Shown in pieces: positions 35,020 through 47,556 of a stretch of 64,000 bases of DNA. This stretch comes from Azospirillum sp. TSO35-2 (GTDB taxonomy: Bacteria; Pseudomonadota; Alphaproteobacteria; Azospirillales; Azospirillaceae), in contig NZ_LGRA01000021.1 in assembly GCF_003116095.1 (NCBI RefSeq), forward strand, positions 194,715-258,714, given 5' to 3'. The notes under the pieces were generated by a model. The model had not been told where the DNA came from. It ran no database searches and saw only the letters and a list, made by a program, of their open reading frames with translations. The position numbers and the translations under genes are program-made. Numbering within the stretch: the first letter of the stretch is position 1; every line of letters begins with the position of its first letter.

Positions 35020-36306
35020 ATGACCGTTGCCGCACGCCTGTCCCCCCAGCCCTGGATGACCGCGCCCGAAAGCCGGGCGGTGTTCGCCGCCCTTGCCGCC
35101 GGCGGCGCCGACGCCCGCTTCGTCGGCGGCTGCGTGCGCGACGCGTGGCTCGGCCGGCCGGTCAAGGACATCGACATCGCCACCCACGCCCCGCCGGAGC
35201 GGGTGATGGAGCTGCTGGCCGCCGCCGGCATCCGCTGCATCCCCACCGGCATCGCCCACGGCACCGTCACCGCGCTGGCCGGCGGCAAGCCTTACGAGAT
35301 CACCACGCTGCGCCGCGACGTCGAGACCTTCGGCCGCCACGCCCGCGTCGAGTTCACCGACGATTGGGTGGAGGACGCCGCCCGCCGCGACCTGACGATG
35401 AACGCGCTGAGCTGCACGCCGGACGGCGCCATGTTCGACCCGTTCGGCGGGCTGGCCGACCTCGCCGCCGGTCGGGTGCGCTTCGTCGGCGAGGCGCTGC
35501 GCCGGATCGACGAGGATGTGTTGCGGCTGCTGCGCTTCTTCCGCTTCCACGCCCATTACGGCCGCGGCGAGCCGGATGCCGAGGCTCTGGCCGCCTGCCG
35601 CGCGATGGCGCCGCGCCTGCCCACCCTGTCGGGCGAGCGGGTACGCGGCGAGCTGTTCCGCCTGCTGACCGCGCCTAACGCCGCCATGGCGTGGCGGCTG
35701 ATGATGGGGCAGGGGGTGATGGTCCACCTGCTGCCCGAGGCCACCGACACCGGCCGGCTGGAACGGCTGATCGCCATCGAGCATGATCTGGCCCAGCCTG
35801 ATCCGATACCGCCCGACCCGACCCGCCGGCTCGCCGCCGTGCTGGACAGCGACCGTGCCGGCGCGTTGCGCGCCGCCGACGCGCTGCGCCTGTCCAACCA
35901 CGAGCGCGACCGCCTGCTGGCGCTGGTGGAGCCGCCGGTGGCGGTCGCCCCGGCCCTGACCACGGCGGAGGACCGCCAGGCGCTGCGCCAGGCGCTCTAC
36001 CGCGTCGGCGATGCCGGGCTGTTCGGCGACCTGCTGCTGATGGCGGCGGCCGGCCGGGACGGCCCGCTCACCCTGCCGGCCCTGCGCCGGGCGCTGGTGG
36101 TCGCCGACGATCTGCCGGCCTTGCGCCTGCCCATTGCCGGCCGCGACCTCCTGGCGTTGGGCCTGCCGCGCGGGCCAACGATCGGCGACACGCTGAAGCG
36201 CGTGGAGGCGTGGTGGATCGCCGAGGACTTCCGTCCCGACCGCGACGCCTGCCTCGCCATGGCCGGCGCGTTGACCGCCGATCAGACGTCCGAGCGTTCG
36301 GCGTAG
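35020..36306 (+). CDS. cca: tRNA nucleotidyltransferase / poly(A) polymerase family (CCA-adding type)
   Basis: 428 residues. Head motif FVGGCVRDAWLG followed by the catalytic acid pair in VKDIDIATHAPPE, the neck motif VEDAARRDLTMNALSC, and RRIDEDVLRLLRFFRFHAHYG. These are the class II signatures. It would repair or complete the CCA end of tRNAs. The C-terminal helical part (LSNHERDRLLALV, ALRQALYRVGD) resembles alphaproteobacterial family members. ATG 35020. The last 25 bases overlap the convergent DUF2252 gene. Confidence 0.9.
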   Translation: MTVAARLSPQPWMTAPESRAVFAALAAGGADARFVGGCVRDAWLGRPVKDIDIATHAPPERVMELLAAAGIRCIPTGIAHGTVTALAGGKPYEITTLRRDVETFGRHARVEFTDDWVEDAARRDLTMNALSCTPDGAMFDPFGGLADLAAGRVRFVGEALRRIDEDVLRLLRFFRFHAHYGRGEPDAEALAACRAMAPRLPTLSGERVRGELFRLLTAPNAAMAWRLMMGQGVMVHLLPEATDTGRLERLIAIEHDLAQPDPIPPDPTRRLAAVLDSDRAGALRAADALRLSNHERDRLLALVEPPVAVAPALTTAEDRQALRQALYRVGDAGLFGDLLLMAAAGRDGPLTLPALRRALVVADDLPALRLPIAGRDLLALGLPRGPTIGDTLKRVEAWWIAEDFRPDRDACLAMAGALTADQTSERSA

Positions 36307-37496
36307 CGCCGGCAATGCTCCAGATAGGCCGCCTCGTGGCCGACCATCAGGTCGACGATGCTCGACCACAGCCAGGACGGCGCGTCCAGGCTCTTGGTGC
36401 GGTTGCGCGCCAGTTCGCCGCGCCAGGATTTGCGCGTCGCCTCGTCCATCTGGCGGGCGTGCGCCTTGCCGACCACCGCGGCGAGGAAGAAGGCGGCGCG
36501 GGTCGCTTCCTCCCGCGTCAGATGGTCGAAGTCCAGCTTGATGTCCTGCGGCAGCAACTCGCGCAGGAACACGGCGCGGTCGAGCAGGCGGGCAGGGCGC
36601 ATGCGGTCGCCCAGATAGGGTGACAGGTTCTGCGCCCCGGTCACCACGCGTTCGGCGTTGTCCCGCGGCATCGACGCCTTGGCGGCGCGTGGGGCGGCGG
36701 CCTGCACCGCCTCCTTGATGTCGATCAGGCTCAGCCCGCCCTCGTGGTAATGCCCGTCGCCGACGCCCAGCAGCACGGCGATGCGGATGCGGCCGAGCGA
36801 ACTGCACCCCTTGACCCAATAGGCGGCGTCGAGCAGCTCGATCCGGTCGTTGTCGTCGCGGGAGTGCAGGGCGGTCACCAATCGCCGCACCTGGTCCTTC
36901 TTGAACAGTTCCTCGACCGCCGCCCGTTCCTCGTCGGTCAGCGGCCAGAATCGCTTGCCGAGCGGGATGGTCGGCCGGACGTCCTTGATCCGGTCCTTCG
37001 CCAGATGCTTCCACGTCCGTCCGATCGCCTCGCGCATGCCGACCCGGACCACCGACGGCTTCTTGCGCATCGCCGAGCCGCCCAGTTCGTCGTCGAGGAC
37101 CATCATGTAGCCCTCAATCATCTGCTCCAGCATCCGCGCCGTGGTGACGCCGGGCAGGTCGGAGCCGCGCGCCGCGGTCGCCAGCGACAGGCCAAGCCGG
37201 ATCAGGTCGTGCCCCGGGTTGCCGATCACCGTCTGGTCGACATCGCGGATCTGGATGTCGATCCGCCCCTTGGCGTTGGCCACCGGCCCGAGATTCCCGA
37301 CATGGCAGTCGCCGCAGATCCAGACGGGTGGTCCATCGGGCACCTTTCCGGTAGAGGCCTCCAGCCAGTCGTAGAACTTCACCGTGCTGCCGCGCACATA
37401 GGCGTGGGCCGACTGGGCCATCTTCAGATTGCGCCGCTGCGACAGAACCGCCTGGCGCTCGTCGGGGGGAATGCCGTGGTTTTTGGACGATGTCAT
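36282..37496 (-). CDS. DUF2252 protein, kinase-fold-like
   Basis: 404 residues, soluble. The motif ICGDCHVGNLG (D63, H65, N68) followed by IQIRDVDQT (D85/D87) recalls the HGDLH-x2-N ... IDxD catalytic and metal-binding motifs of aminoglycoside-phosphotransferase-fold kinases. An N-terminal basic stretch (MAQSAHAYVRGSTVKFYDWL) could form the nucleotide lobe. The substrate is unknown, and the kinase idea is inference from motif shape. Convergent with and overlapping cca by 25 bases. Confidence 0.83.
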   Translation of the reverse strand: MTSSKNHGIPPDERQAVLSQRRNLKMAQSAHAYVRGSTVKFYDWLEASTGKVPDGPPVWICGDCHVGNLGPVANAKGRIDIQIRDVDQTVIGNPGHDLIRLGLSLATAARGSDLPGVTTARMLEQMIEGYMMVLDDELGGSAMRKKPSVVRVGMREAIGRTWKHLAKDRIKDVRPTIPLGKRFWPLTDEERAAVEELFKKDQVRRLVTALHSRDDNDRIELLDAAYWVKGCSSLGRIRIAVLLGVGDGHYHEGGLSLIDIKEAVQAAAPRAAKASMPRDNAERVVTGAQNLSPYLGDRMRPARLLDRAVFLRELLPQDIKLDFDHLTREEATRAAFFLAAVVGKAHARQMDEATRKSWRGELARNRTKSLDAPSWLWSSIVDLMVGHEAAYLEHCRRYAERSDV

Positions 37497-37944
37497 TCAT
37501 CAGGATCCGAAGTTGCGGTGCCGAACATGGGCACCACACCCGGACGACGCCATGCCGCAAGCTGTTGACCCAGAAGGAACCCACGCGCATGCCTTCGGAG
37601 GGAGGGGCTCTCCGGCGCGGCCAGTCCAACTTTGCGCTTACGCACGAAAAACGCATAAGCTAGATTATGGAAAATAATCGACACGCCGCGTCGATCGGGA
37701 GAGCACTGAACCGGACGGTTCCGTGACATCCGGTTCCAATCCGTGCAATCCGTATCAATGATCGCACGCGTTTCCAGCACCGTCGCCTTCAAGCGATTGC
37801 CCTGGGTCCGGCCCGTGCTGGCGCGTCTGCGCAGGCGCTCGAACCGGATTGGTGCTGGGGCCGCCCGGTCTGCCAGAACGCGTCTGCCAAACCGCGGCTC
37901 ATGTGCGCCTCAAGGGGCGGCGCAACCCGTCCGTCGTCGCAGGT
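37497..37944. other. 448-base gap between DUF2252 and ppx
   Basis: An AT-richer patch around 37630-37690 lies upstream of the DUF2252 gene and is the natural place for its promoter; I cannot fix -10/-35 boxes. No ribosome site or recognisable protein is seen, and the rest looks like plain intergenic sequence. Confidence 0.5.
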
Positions 37945-39498
37945 TTACTCCGCCGCCTGCGGCCGCAGCGGTTGCACCACGTCGCCCTTGAGGTTCATTG
38001 CCTTGGCCAGCGCGTCGATCCGGCGTTGAACCGCTTCGCCGGTCGGGACGCTGCCGTCGTCGGGCAGGGTCAGGACGATGCGGCCGTCGCCGACCTTCAG
38101 GCTGGTGCGCTCCAGCAGCGCGGTCGCGCCGCCCGACAGCGTGTGGGCGAGGCGCAGGGTCAGCCCCAGGACCAGCGCCTTCATCCCCTGCCCTTCGCTG
38201 ACCAGCGACCGTGCGCCGGCCGTCATCGCGCCTTCCAGCGTGCCGGCGTAGCGGGCGTGGGCGACCAGGGCCAGGAAGGCGCGTTCATCATGGTCCAGCG
38301 CCGGGAATGGGTAGCGCAACACGCGCAGGAAGGCGTGTTCGGCGCGATAGTCCGGGTGGTCGGCCCAGCCGACGTCGCTCAGCAGGCAGGCGGCGTGGCG
38401 CAGGCGGATGGCGTTGTCGTCCTCGCCGGCGAACAGCCCGGCGGTCCAGCTCATCAGCAGCGACGGGTCGCCCATCCGCACGAAACGGCGGGCCCAGTCG
38501 CCGGCGGACGCCATCAGCGGGTCTTCGCGGCGGCCCTCCGGCGACAGCAACGAATAGAGATGCCCCTCGCGCAGGCCGTAGGCGGAGAAGACCAGCTTCG
38601 ACGGTTGGACGACGCGCAGCAGCCGTTCCAGAACCAGGGCGGCGTAGGGCAGCGTGTCGAGCCGCCGGCGCGAGCCCGCCATCTTCTCCAGCGACGAGCG
38701 GCTCTGCCGGCCGAGCAGCGCGGTGAACTCCCGCGCGTCGGTCGCCGGGATGGTGTAGTGGTGGATGATGTGCAGCGGGTGGCCGGACTGCTCCATGTGC
38801 AGCTTGGCGATGGCGCGCCAGCTTCCGCCCACCGGGTAGAACGGACGCCCCTTCATCGCCGACAGCCAGGGCAGCGATTCCAGATGCTGGTCGATCAGCT
38901 TGGCCAGCCCGCCCTTGGCGCCGCTTTCCATCAGGCGCAGCGGTCCCAGCGGCAGGGTGACCTGCTCGCCGATCATCCCACGGTCGAGCGTCACCAGTTC
39001 CAGGCTGCCGCCGCCAAGGTCACCGACCAGGCCATCGGCCCCCGGCGTGCCCGACAGCACGCCCATCGCCGACAGCCGTGCCTCCTCCTCGCCGCTGATG
39101 ACGCGGACGGTCAGGCCGGCGCGGCGGCCGATCGCCTCGACGAAGGCGGCGCCGTCCTTGGCGTCGCGCACCGCCGCGGTGGCGATGACGTCGAGCCGGC
39201 CGACGCGCATCCCCTCCGCCAGGCTGGCGAAGCGCTCCAGCGCGGTCAGCGCCTGGGCGACACCCTCGGGGTTCAGCGCGCCGGACCTCTCCACGCCGCG
39301 GCCGAGGCCGCACAGGACCTTTTCGTTGAACAGGGCCAGCGGCGACCGGGTCAGCCCGTCATAGACGACCAGACGGATCGAGTTCGACCCGATGTCGATC
39401 ACCGCGACCCGCTCCGCCGCTCCGCCATCCGACAGCGCGGCAACCGGGCTGTCCTGCATCAGGTCGGCGGACCGGACCGGGCGCTTGTCCTTGATCAT
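37945..39498 (-). CDS. ppx: Exopolyphosphatase / guanosine pentaphosphatase (Ppx/GppA)
   Basis: About 517 residues. The ASKHA-fold phosphate loop is AVIDIGSNSIRLVVYDG, the catalytic acid is in VRVISGEEEARLS, and the second loop is LVGDLGGGSLELV. The C-terminal half (from about 325) is the helical HD-like extension (LLMSWTAGLFAGE ... HAACLLSDVGW). It releases orthophosphate from polyphosphate ends or pppGpp. ATG 39498 with GGAG about 8 bases upstream is preferred; a GTG at 39519, one base after the ppk stop, is possible. Operon with ppk. Confidence 0.92.
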   Translation of the reverse strand: MIKDKRPVRSADLMQDSPVAALSDGGAAERVAVIDIGSNSIRLVVYDGLTRSPLALFNEKVLCGLGRGVERSGALNPEGVAQALTALERFASLAEGMRVGRLDVIATAAVRDAKDGAAFVEAIGRRAGLTVRVISGEEEARLSAMGVLSGTPGADGLVGDLGGGSLELVTLDRGMIGEQVTLPLGPLRLMESGAKGGLAKLIDQHLESLPWLSAMKGRPFYPVGGSWRAIAKLHMEQSGHPLHIIHHYTIPATDAREFTALLGRQSRSSLEKMAGSRRRLDTLPYAALVLERLLRVVQPSKLVFSAYGLREGHLYSLLSPEGRREDPLMASAGDWARRFVRMGDPSLLMSWTAGLFAGEDDNAIRLRHAACLLSDVGWADHPDYRAEHAFLRVLRYPFPALDHDERAFLALVAHARYAGTLEGAMTAGARSLVSEGQGMKALVLGLTLRLAHTLSGGATALLERTSLKVGDGRIVLTLPDDGSVPTGEAVQRRIDALAKAMNLKGDVVQPLRPQAAE

Positions 39499-39520
39499 CG
39501 TCTCGACTCCGTCACCCACC

Positions 39521-41668
39521 TCAGGACACCGTCTGCAGCATCAACCGCGGCGGCGTGCGCTTGTTGCTCAGCGCGCTGCCGCGGCCGGACAGGCTGGGGT
39601 TCGTCATGAAGTAATTATGAGCGCTGAACGCGTCCGGGCCAGCCTTGATGCGATGATACACGCCGTCCGGCCCGAGCTTCCAGGTGCTGGCGTCGTCCTT
39701 CATGTTGGCGACCATGATCTGGTCCAGCACCTGTTCGTGCACGGTCGGATTCTCGATCGGCACCAGCGTTTCGATCCGGCGGTCGAGGTTGCGGGTCATC
39801 CAGTCGGCGGAGGAGATGAAGACCTTCGCCTGGTTGCTGGGCAGGCCGTGGCCGTTGCCGAAACAGATGACACGGCCATGCTCCAGGAAGCGGCCGACGA
39901 TGCTGCGCACCCGGATGTTGTCCGACAGGCCCTTCACCCCCGGCCGCAGGCAGCAGATGCCGCGGATGATCATGTCGATCTGCACCCCGGCCTGCGACGC
40001 CTTGTACAGCTTGTCGATGATGACCGGATCGACCAGCGAGTTCAGCTTCACCCAGATCGCGGCCGGCCGTCCGGCGGCGGCGTGGGCGATCTCCGCCTCG
40101 ATCAGGTCGGACAGGCGCTGGCGCAGGGTGATCGGCGCGATGGCGATCTTCTCCAGCACCTTGGGCGTGGCGTAGCCGGTCATGAAGTTGAACATCACCG
40201 CGGCGTCGTGGCACAGCGCCGGGTCGCAGGTGAAGAAGGACAGGTCGGTGTAGACCTTGGCCGTGATCGGGTGGTAGTTGCCGGTCCCGAAATGGACGTA
40301 GCTGCGCAGCGCCTTCTTCTCGCGCCGCACCACCAGCGACACCTTGGCGTGGGTCTTCAGGTCGACGAAGCCGTAGACCACCTGGGCGCCGGCGCGTTCC
40401 AGGTCGCGCGCCCAGCGAATGTTGGCCTCCTCGTCGAAGCGGGCCTTCAGCTCGACCAGGGCGGTGACCGACTTGCCGGCCTCCGCCGCCTCGATCAGCG
40501 CGGCGACGATCGGGCTGTCCTTGCTGGTGCGGTAGAGCGTCTGCTTGATGGCGACGACCTGCGGGTCGCGCGCCGCCTGCCGGATGAACTGCACCACCAC
40601 GTCGAAGCTTTCGTACGGGTGGTGGACGACGATGTCCTTGTGGCGGATCGCCGCGAAGCAGTCGCCGCCGAAATCGCGGATGCGCTCCGGGAAACGGGCG
40701 TTGAAGGGGCGGAAGACCAGATCCGGACGCTCGTCGACGATCAGCTGCTTGGTGTCGGTCAGGCCGATCAGCCCATCCAGGATGAAGACGTCGTCGGAGG
40801 CGACGTTCAGCTCGTGGCGCAGGAACTCGCGCAGGTCGGTGGCCATGCCGCTGTCGGTGGCCAGCCGGATGACGCTACCGCGGCGGCGGCGCTTCAGCGC
40901 GCTTTCGAAGGTGCGGACCAGATCCTCCGCCTCCTCCTCGATCTCGATCTCGCTGTCGCGCAGCACGCGGAAGACGCCGTGCGCCTTGACCTGGAACGGC
41001 GGGAACAGGCGGTCGATGAACAGCATCACCACCCGTTCCAGCTGGATGAAGCGGATGTCCGACCCCGGCAGCCGGATGAAGCGTTCCAGCTGGGTCGGCA
41101 GCGGGACCAGCGCGTCGATGTGGCGGCCCTTCACCGGGTCATGCAGTTGCAGCGCCAGCGAAAATCCCAGGTTCGGCAGGAACGGGAAGGGGTGGGCGGG
41201 GTCCACCGCGATCGGCGTCAGGATCGGGAAGATGTCGTCGAGGAACTTGGCCTCCAGCCAGTCCTTCTCGCCCTCCGTCAGGCTGGCGGGATCGACCACG
41301 GTGATGCCGGCGTCGCGCAGATCGCTTCTCAGGATGCGCCACATCGTCTGCTGGCTGCCCATCAGGTCGCTGATCCGCTGCTTGACCGCGGCGAGCTGCT
41401 GGGCCGGCGTCAGGTTCTCCGGGCTGGGCGCCTTGACGCCGGCGGCCACCTGCCCTTTCAGGCCGGCGACGCGGACCATGTAGAATTCGTCGAGGTTGCT
41501 GGCGGAAATCGACAGGAAGCGCAACCGTTCCAGCAGCGGGTGGTTCGGGTTGGCCGCCTCGTCCAGGACGCGCTGGTTGAAGGCCAGCCACGACAGCTCC
41601 CTGTTGATGAAGCGTTCGGGAGCGCTGGGCTCGATGCCAACCGAATCGAGTTCCTGGAGATGGGTCAC
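39521..41668 (-). CDS. ppk: Polyphosphate kinase 1
   Basis: 715 residues. All PPK1 domains are present: N domain ([20 protein letters not shown]), head domain and two PLD-like catalytic domains. The likely phosphohistidine is H440 in [13 protein letters not shown]; the second histidine is H597 in [12 protein letters not shown], with the supporting block [14 protein letters not shown]. It makes long-chain polyphosphate from ATP. First gene of the ppk-ppx operon; a 175-base gap separates it from the divergent SixA-like gene. Confidence 0.97.
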   Translation of the reverse strand: MTHLQELDSVGIEPSAPERFINRELSWLAFNQRVLDEAANPNHPLLERLRFLSISASNLDEFYMVRVAGLKGQVAAGVKAPSPENLTPAQQLAAVKQRISDLMGSQQTMWRILRSDLRDAGITVVDPASLTEGEKDWLEAKFLDDIFPILTPIAVDPAHPFPFLPNLGFSLALQLHDPVKGRHIDALVPLPTQLERFIRLPGSDIRFIQLERVVMLFIDRLFPPFQVKAHGVFRVLRDSEIEIEEEAEDLVRTFESALKRRRRGSVIRLATDSGMATDLREFLRHELNVASDDVFILDGLIGLTDTKQLIVDERPDLVFRPFNARFPERIRDFGGDCFAAIRHKDIVVHHPYESFDVVVQFIRQAARDPQVVAIKQTLYRTSKDSPIVAALIEAAEAGKSVTALVELKARFDEEANIRWARDLERAGAQVVYGFVDLKTHAKVSLVVRREKKALRSYVHFGTGNYHPITAKVYTDLSFFTCDPALCHDAAVMFNFMTGYATPKVLEKIAIAPITLRQRLSDLIEAEIAHAAAGRPAAIWVKLNSLVDPVIIDKLYKASQAGVQIDMIIRGICCLRPGVKGLSDNIRVRSIVGRFLEHGRVICFGNGHGLPSNQAKVFISSADWMTRNLDRRIETLVPIENPTVHEQVLDQIMVANMKDDASTWKLGPDGVYHRIKAGPDAFSAHNYFMTNPSLSGRGSALSNKRTPPRLMLQTVS

Positions 41669-41843
41669 GTCAACCTCTGAAGTCTTTGCTCTGGACGTCG
41701 CAGCCCGGCCGCCGCGTGCGGCCGGAGCCCGTTATATGGTGGGCAGACAGAGTATCCCACATGCGTTACGGTTTCAGGACTCCCATTTGGCGATAGCCTC
41801 CCCTGCCCCGGCTTGCAGAAACCACCGGAAAACCGACGCCGCC

Positions 41844-42362
41844 ATGAAGACGCTGTTCCTGCTGCGCCACGCCAAGTCGTCCTGGGACGATCCGTCGCTG
41901 GGCGACCACGACCGGCCGCTCACCCCGCGGGGTGAAAAGGCGGCGACGTTGGTCGGCGCCCATCTCGCCCGCCACCACGCCCGCATCGACCTCGTGCTGT
42001 GCTCGACCGCGCTGCGGGCGGTGGAGACGCGCAAGCGGGTGATGGCCGCCATCGGCGCGCCCTTCCCTCCGGTGGAGCACGAGCGCGGCCTGTACCTGTG
42101 CGGCGCCCGCACCCTGTTGGAACGGCTGCGCGACGCGCCGGATTCGGCGACCGGGGTGATGCTGGTGGCGCACAACCCGGATCTCCACGACCTCGCCAAC
42201 GATCTGACGGGAAGCGGCGACCACGCTCTGCGCCACGCCATGGCGGAGAAGTTCCCGACCGCCGCCTGCGCCGTCCTGGTGTTCGAGACTCCGCACTGGG
42301 CCGACCTGGAGCTGGGCGCCGGCCGGCTGGCCGATTTTGTGCAACCGCGTAAACTCTCTTAA
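41844..42362 (+). CDS. Histidine phosphatase-family protein, SixA-like
   Basis: 172 residues. The RHG-type motif LFLLRHAKSSWDD and the second catalytic histidine in VMLVAHNPDLHDLAN place it with SixA phosphohistidine phosphatases. The small size, without an extended lid, fits. ATG 41844 is used because longer readings cross the ppk promoter region. Divergent from ppk; the neighbouring CYTH-CHAD gene makes a role near polyphosphate plausible but unproven. Confidence 0.88.
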   Translation: MKTLFLLRHAKSSWDDPSLGDHDRPLTPRGEKAATLVGAHLARHHARIDLVLCSTALRAVETRKRVMAAIGAPFPPVEHERGLYLCGARTLLERLRDAPDSATGVMLVAHNPDLHDLANDLTGSGDHALRHAMAEKFPTAACAVLVFETPHWADLELGAGRLADFVQPRKLS

Positions 42363-42444
42363 CCTGCGGCCGGGGATTGGGGTATCCACGGATCCACCTG
42401 TTCTTGACCGGCCGCTGTGGCCGGCTTCGGGAGGATGCCGACCC

Positions 42445-44079
42445 GTGCCACCCACGATTCCGCCCGCAAGCCCGTCCCTGAGCCCGCCCGCCGTCCAGGG
42501 TGCCCCGGCGCCCGCCACCGTTCCAACCGCGTCGGTGCGCGAGGTGGAACTGAAGCTCCATGCCTTCCCCGCCGACCTCGCCCGGATCGCGACGCTGCCG
42601 GCGCTGCTGGCGCTGGCGGACGGACCGGCGGTGTCGCAGCGGCTGCGCACCGTCTATTACGACACGCCCGACCTGCGCTTGGCGGCCAACGGCGTGGCGC
42701 TGCGGGTGCGGCAGGAGGGCGACCGCTACGTCCAGACGCTGAAGACGGTCAACAGCGCCAGCCCCGGCGATTCGGCGGCGGTCGCGGTGCGGCGGGAGTG
42801 GGACTGGACGGTCCCCGGCGAGGCGGTCGACCGCGGCGTCCTGACCGATCCCGGCGTTGCCGGACTGGTGCCGGCGGCGGCGCTCGACGCGCTGGACTGC
42901 CTGTTCGTTACCGACTTCCAGCGCACCACCCTGCTGGTCCGTCCCGACCCGCTGACCGCGGTGGAGGTGGCGGTGGACGACGGCCGGGTCTACGCCGGCG
43001 GCCGGTCGCTGCCGATCAGCGAGGTCGAGCTGGAGCTGAAGGCCGGCCGGGTCGCCAACCTGTTCGATCTTGCCCTGACGCTGCAGGCGGCGGTGCCGAT
43101 GCGGATCGGCACCGAAAGCAAGGCGGAGGCGGGCCTGCGGCTGGTGACCGGCCGCAAACCGGGACCGGTGGAGGCCGAACCGCTCGGCCTGTCGCCGCTG
43201 ACCACGGTGGCGGAGGCCTATCGCCACATCCTGCGCCACGCCCTGCGCCAGTTCCTCGCCAACGAGGCCTGCGCGCTGGCCGGCGGCGACGTGGAGGGGC
43301 TGCACCGCATGCGCATCGCCCTGCGCCGGCTGCGCATCGCCCACCGCCTGTTCGCGCCGCTGGTCGCCGCGCCCGACGCCGACCGGCTGGTGGCGGAAAG
43401 CCGGGCACTGGCCAAGCGGCTGGGGCCGGCGCGCGGCTGGGACGTGCTGATGTCGGGGACCCTGGAGCCGCTGCTCGCCGAATCGCCATCCGCCGGGCCG
43501 TCCATCGACCGGGCGGCGCTGGAACGGCTTGCCGAGCTGGCGCGCTGCGCCGGGGCCGGTCCGGCGCGCGAGGCGATGGCGGCGATCCTGGCGCCCGGCT
43601 GCACCACCACCGTGCTGGCGCTCGCCGGCTGGCTGGAGCATGGGCGCTGGCTGTCCGACGCCGACGCGGGCCGCCGCGCCGCCCTGAACGCACCGGTCTC
43701 CGGTCTGGCCGGCGGCTGGCTGTCGGCCAAGCACGGCAAGCTCGGCATCAGGACGATGAAGCTGCCCGACGACGCCAAGGGGCGCGACAAGCTGCGGCGG
43801 CGCCTGCGCACGCTGCGCTACACCGCCGACTTCTTCCGCGGCCTCTACCCGGAGAGCGCCGCCCTGCCCTTCTTCGCCGCGCTGGACCCGTTGCAGGCCG
43901 CGCTGGACGCCGAACAGGATGCCGCCACCGGGGCCAGGATGCTGGCCGGGCTGCGCGGGGCCGACCGCGCGACCGTCGCAGCCGTCGCCGCCTGGATCGA
44001 CCGCCGGTCGGACCGGCGGCGCAAGACCCTGTCGGAACTGTGGAAGCGATTCCGCGCCACCCCGCCCTTCTGGTCATGA
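42445..44079 (+). CDS. CYTH and CHAD domain protein (polyphosphate-associated)
   Basis: About 544 residues. The CYTH tunnel fold begins with the ExExK motif in REVELKLHAF and continues with conserved charged strands (TVYYDTPDLRLAANGVALRVR). A CHAD helical domain from about residue 250 (HRMRIALRRLRIAHRLF, KLRRRLRTLRYTADFF) has the conserved histidines and arginines that bind polyphosphate. The family includes triphosphatases (YgiF-like). GTG 42445 with GGGAGG 10 bases upstream is the best start; GTG 42337 would overlap the previous gene. Position next to ppk-ppx supports polyphosphate binding. Confidence 0.87.
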   Translation: MPPTIPPASPSLSPPAVQGAPAPATVPTASVREVELKLHAFPADLARIATLPALLALADGPAVSQRLRTVYYDTPDLRLAANGVALRVRQEGDRYVQTLKTVNSASPGDSAAVAVRREWDWTVPGEAVDRGVLTDPGVAGLVPAAALDALDCLFVTDFQRTTLLVRPDPLTAVEVAVDDGRVYAGGRSLPISEVELELKAGRVANLFDLALTLQAAVPMRIGTESKAEAGLRLVTGRKPGPVEAEPLGLSPLTTVAEAYRHILRHALRQFLANEACALAGGDVEGLHRMRIALRRLRIAHRLFAPLVAAPDADRLVAESRALAKRLGPARGWDVLMSGTLEPLLAESPSAGPSIDRAALERLAELARCAGAGPAREAMAAILAPGCTTTVLALAGWLEHGRWLSDADAGRRAALNAPVSGLAGGWLSAKHGKLGIRTMKLPDDAKGRDKLRRRLRTLRYTADFFRGLYPESAALPFFAALDPLQAALDAEQDAATGARMLAGLRGADRATVAAVAAWIDRRSDRRRKTLSELWKRFRATPPFWS

Positions 44080-44232
44080 CCGCCCCGCGCCGGGCGTGCT
44101 GGCAAAGCCGACCCAGGCGCCTATATCGTCACGGCCGGCGACGGGTCTGCACAGCGAAAACGCGGCCGGCCCGTTTTTGGTGATGCCGCGCGGCGCAAAG
44201 CCGCTTTCCAACCGACCGGGCTTCGGGTAAAA

Positions 44233-44241
44233 GAACACTCC

Positions 44242-44247
<6 letters not shown>
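44233..44247. promoter_or_regulatory. LexA-binding SOS box over the uvrA start
   Basis: GAAC-N7-GAAC (reverse reads GTTC-ATGGAGT-GTTC). The right half-site is formed by codon 1-2 bases of uvrA (ATG AAC), so bound LexA would block both promoter escape and ribosome access. Identical to the box near ssb. Confidence 0.85.
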
Positions 44248-47109
<2,862 letters not shown>

Positions 47110-47172
47110 ACAAACGCGACCTTCACCGTGTTCTTCCCGGCAGAGTTCGCAATGCACGGGAGAACAAGGGCG

Positions 47173-47370
47173 ATGACCAAGACCATTCTGACCGGCGTCG
47201 GCGCCGCGCTGGGCGCGGCCCTGCTGCTGGCGGCCTGCGGTTCCGACAGCACCCGCACCACCAGCACGACGACGACCACGACCACCCCGAGCTATGGTTC
47301 CTCGACCGTCGCCCCGCCCCCCAGCGGTGCCACCACGATCGAACGCAGCACGACGACCAAGAGCGAGTGA
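47173..47370 (+). CDS. Small threonine-rich lipoprotein
   Basis: 65 residues. A lipoprotein signal (MTKTILTGVGAALGAALLLAAC, lipobox LLAAC) is followed by a Ser/Thr-rich mature part with a run of eight threonines and TTIERSTTTKSE. ATG 47173 has AAGGG about 5 bases upstream. Unfolded mature part suggests a membrane-tethered linker. Function unknown. Confidence 0.75.
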   Translation: MTKTILTGVGAALGAALLLAACGSDSTRTTSTTTTTTTPSYGSSTVAPPPSGATTIERSTTTKSE

Positions 47371-47415
47371 GCCTGCGCGCTTCCTCCTGGTTCTGACAGA
47401 CTCCTGATCGACTTG

Positions 47416-47452
47416 ACGGCCGGCCTCCCCAACGGGGCCGGCCGTTCTGTTT
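47416..47452 (+). terminator. Intrinsic terminator after the small lipoprotein
   Basis: 10-bp stem ACGGCCGGCC (47416-47425) with GGCCGGCCGT (47436-47445), 10-base loop, followed by TCTGTTT. Confidence 0.85.
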
Positions 47453-47556
47453 GACGGGACCCCACGCAGGAATTCCGTTTCGGGGCTGTCGTTTTTGGAT
47501 CGAACGACCTAGATTGCCGGCCAGTCATCCGCAGTCCTGTTTGGAAAATTGTTTCA

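Noticed and set aside
37743-37991. Small open frame in the gap before ppx
   Set aside because: Arg/Pro/Ala-rich, overlaps the end of ppx, no ribosome site or conserved pattern.
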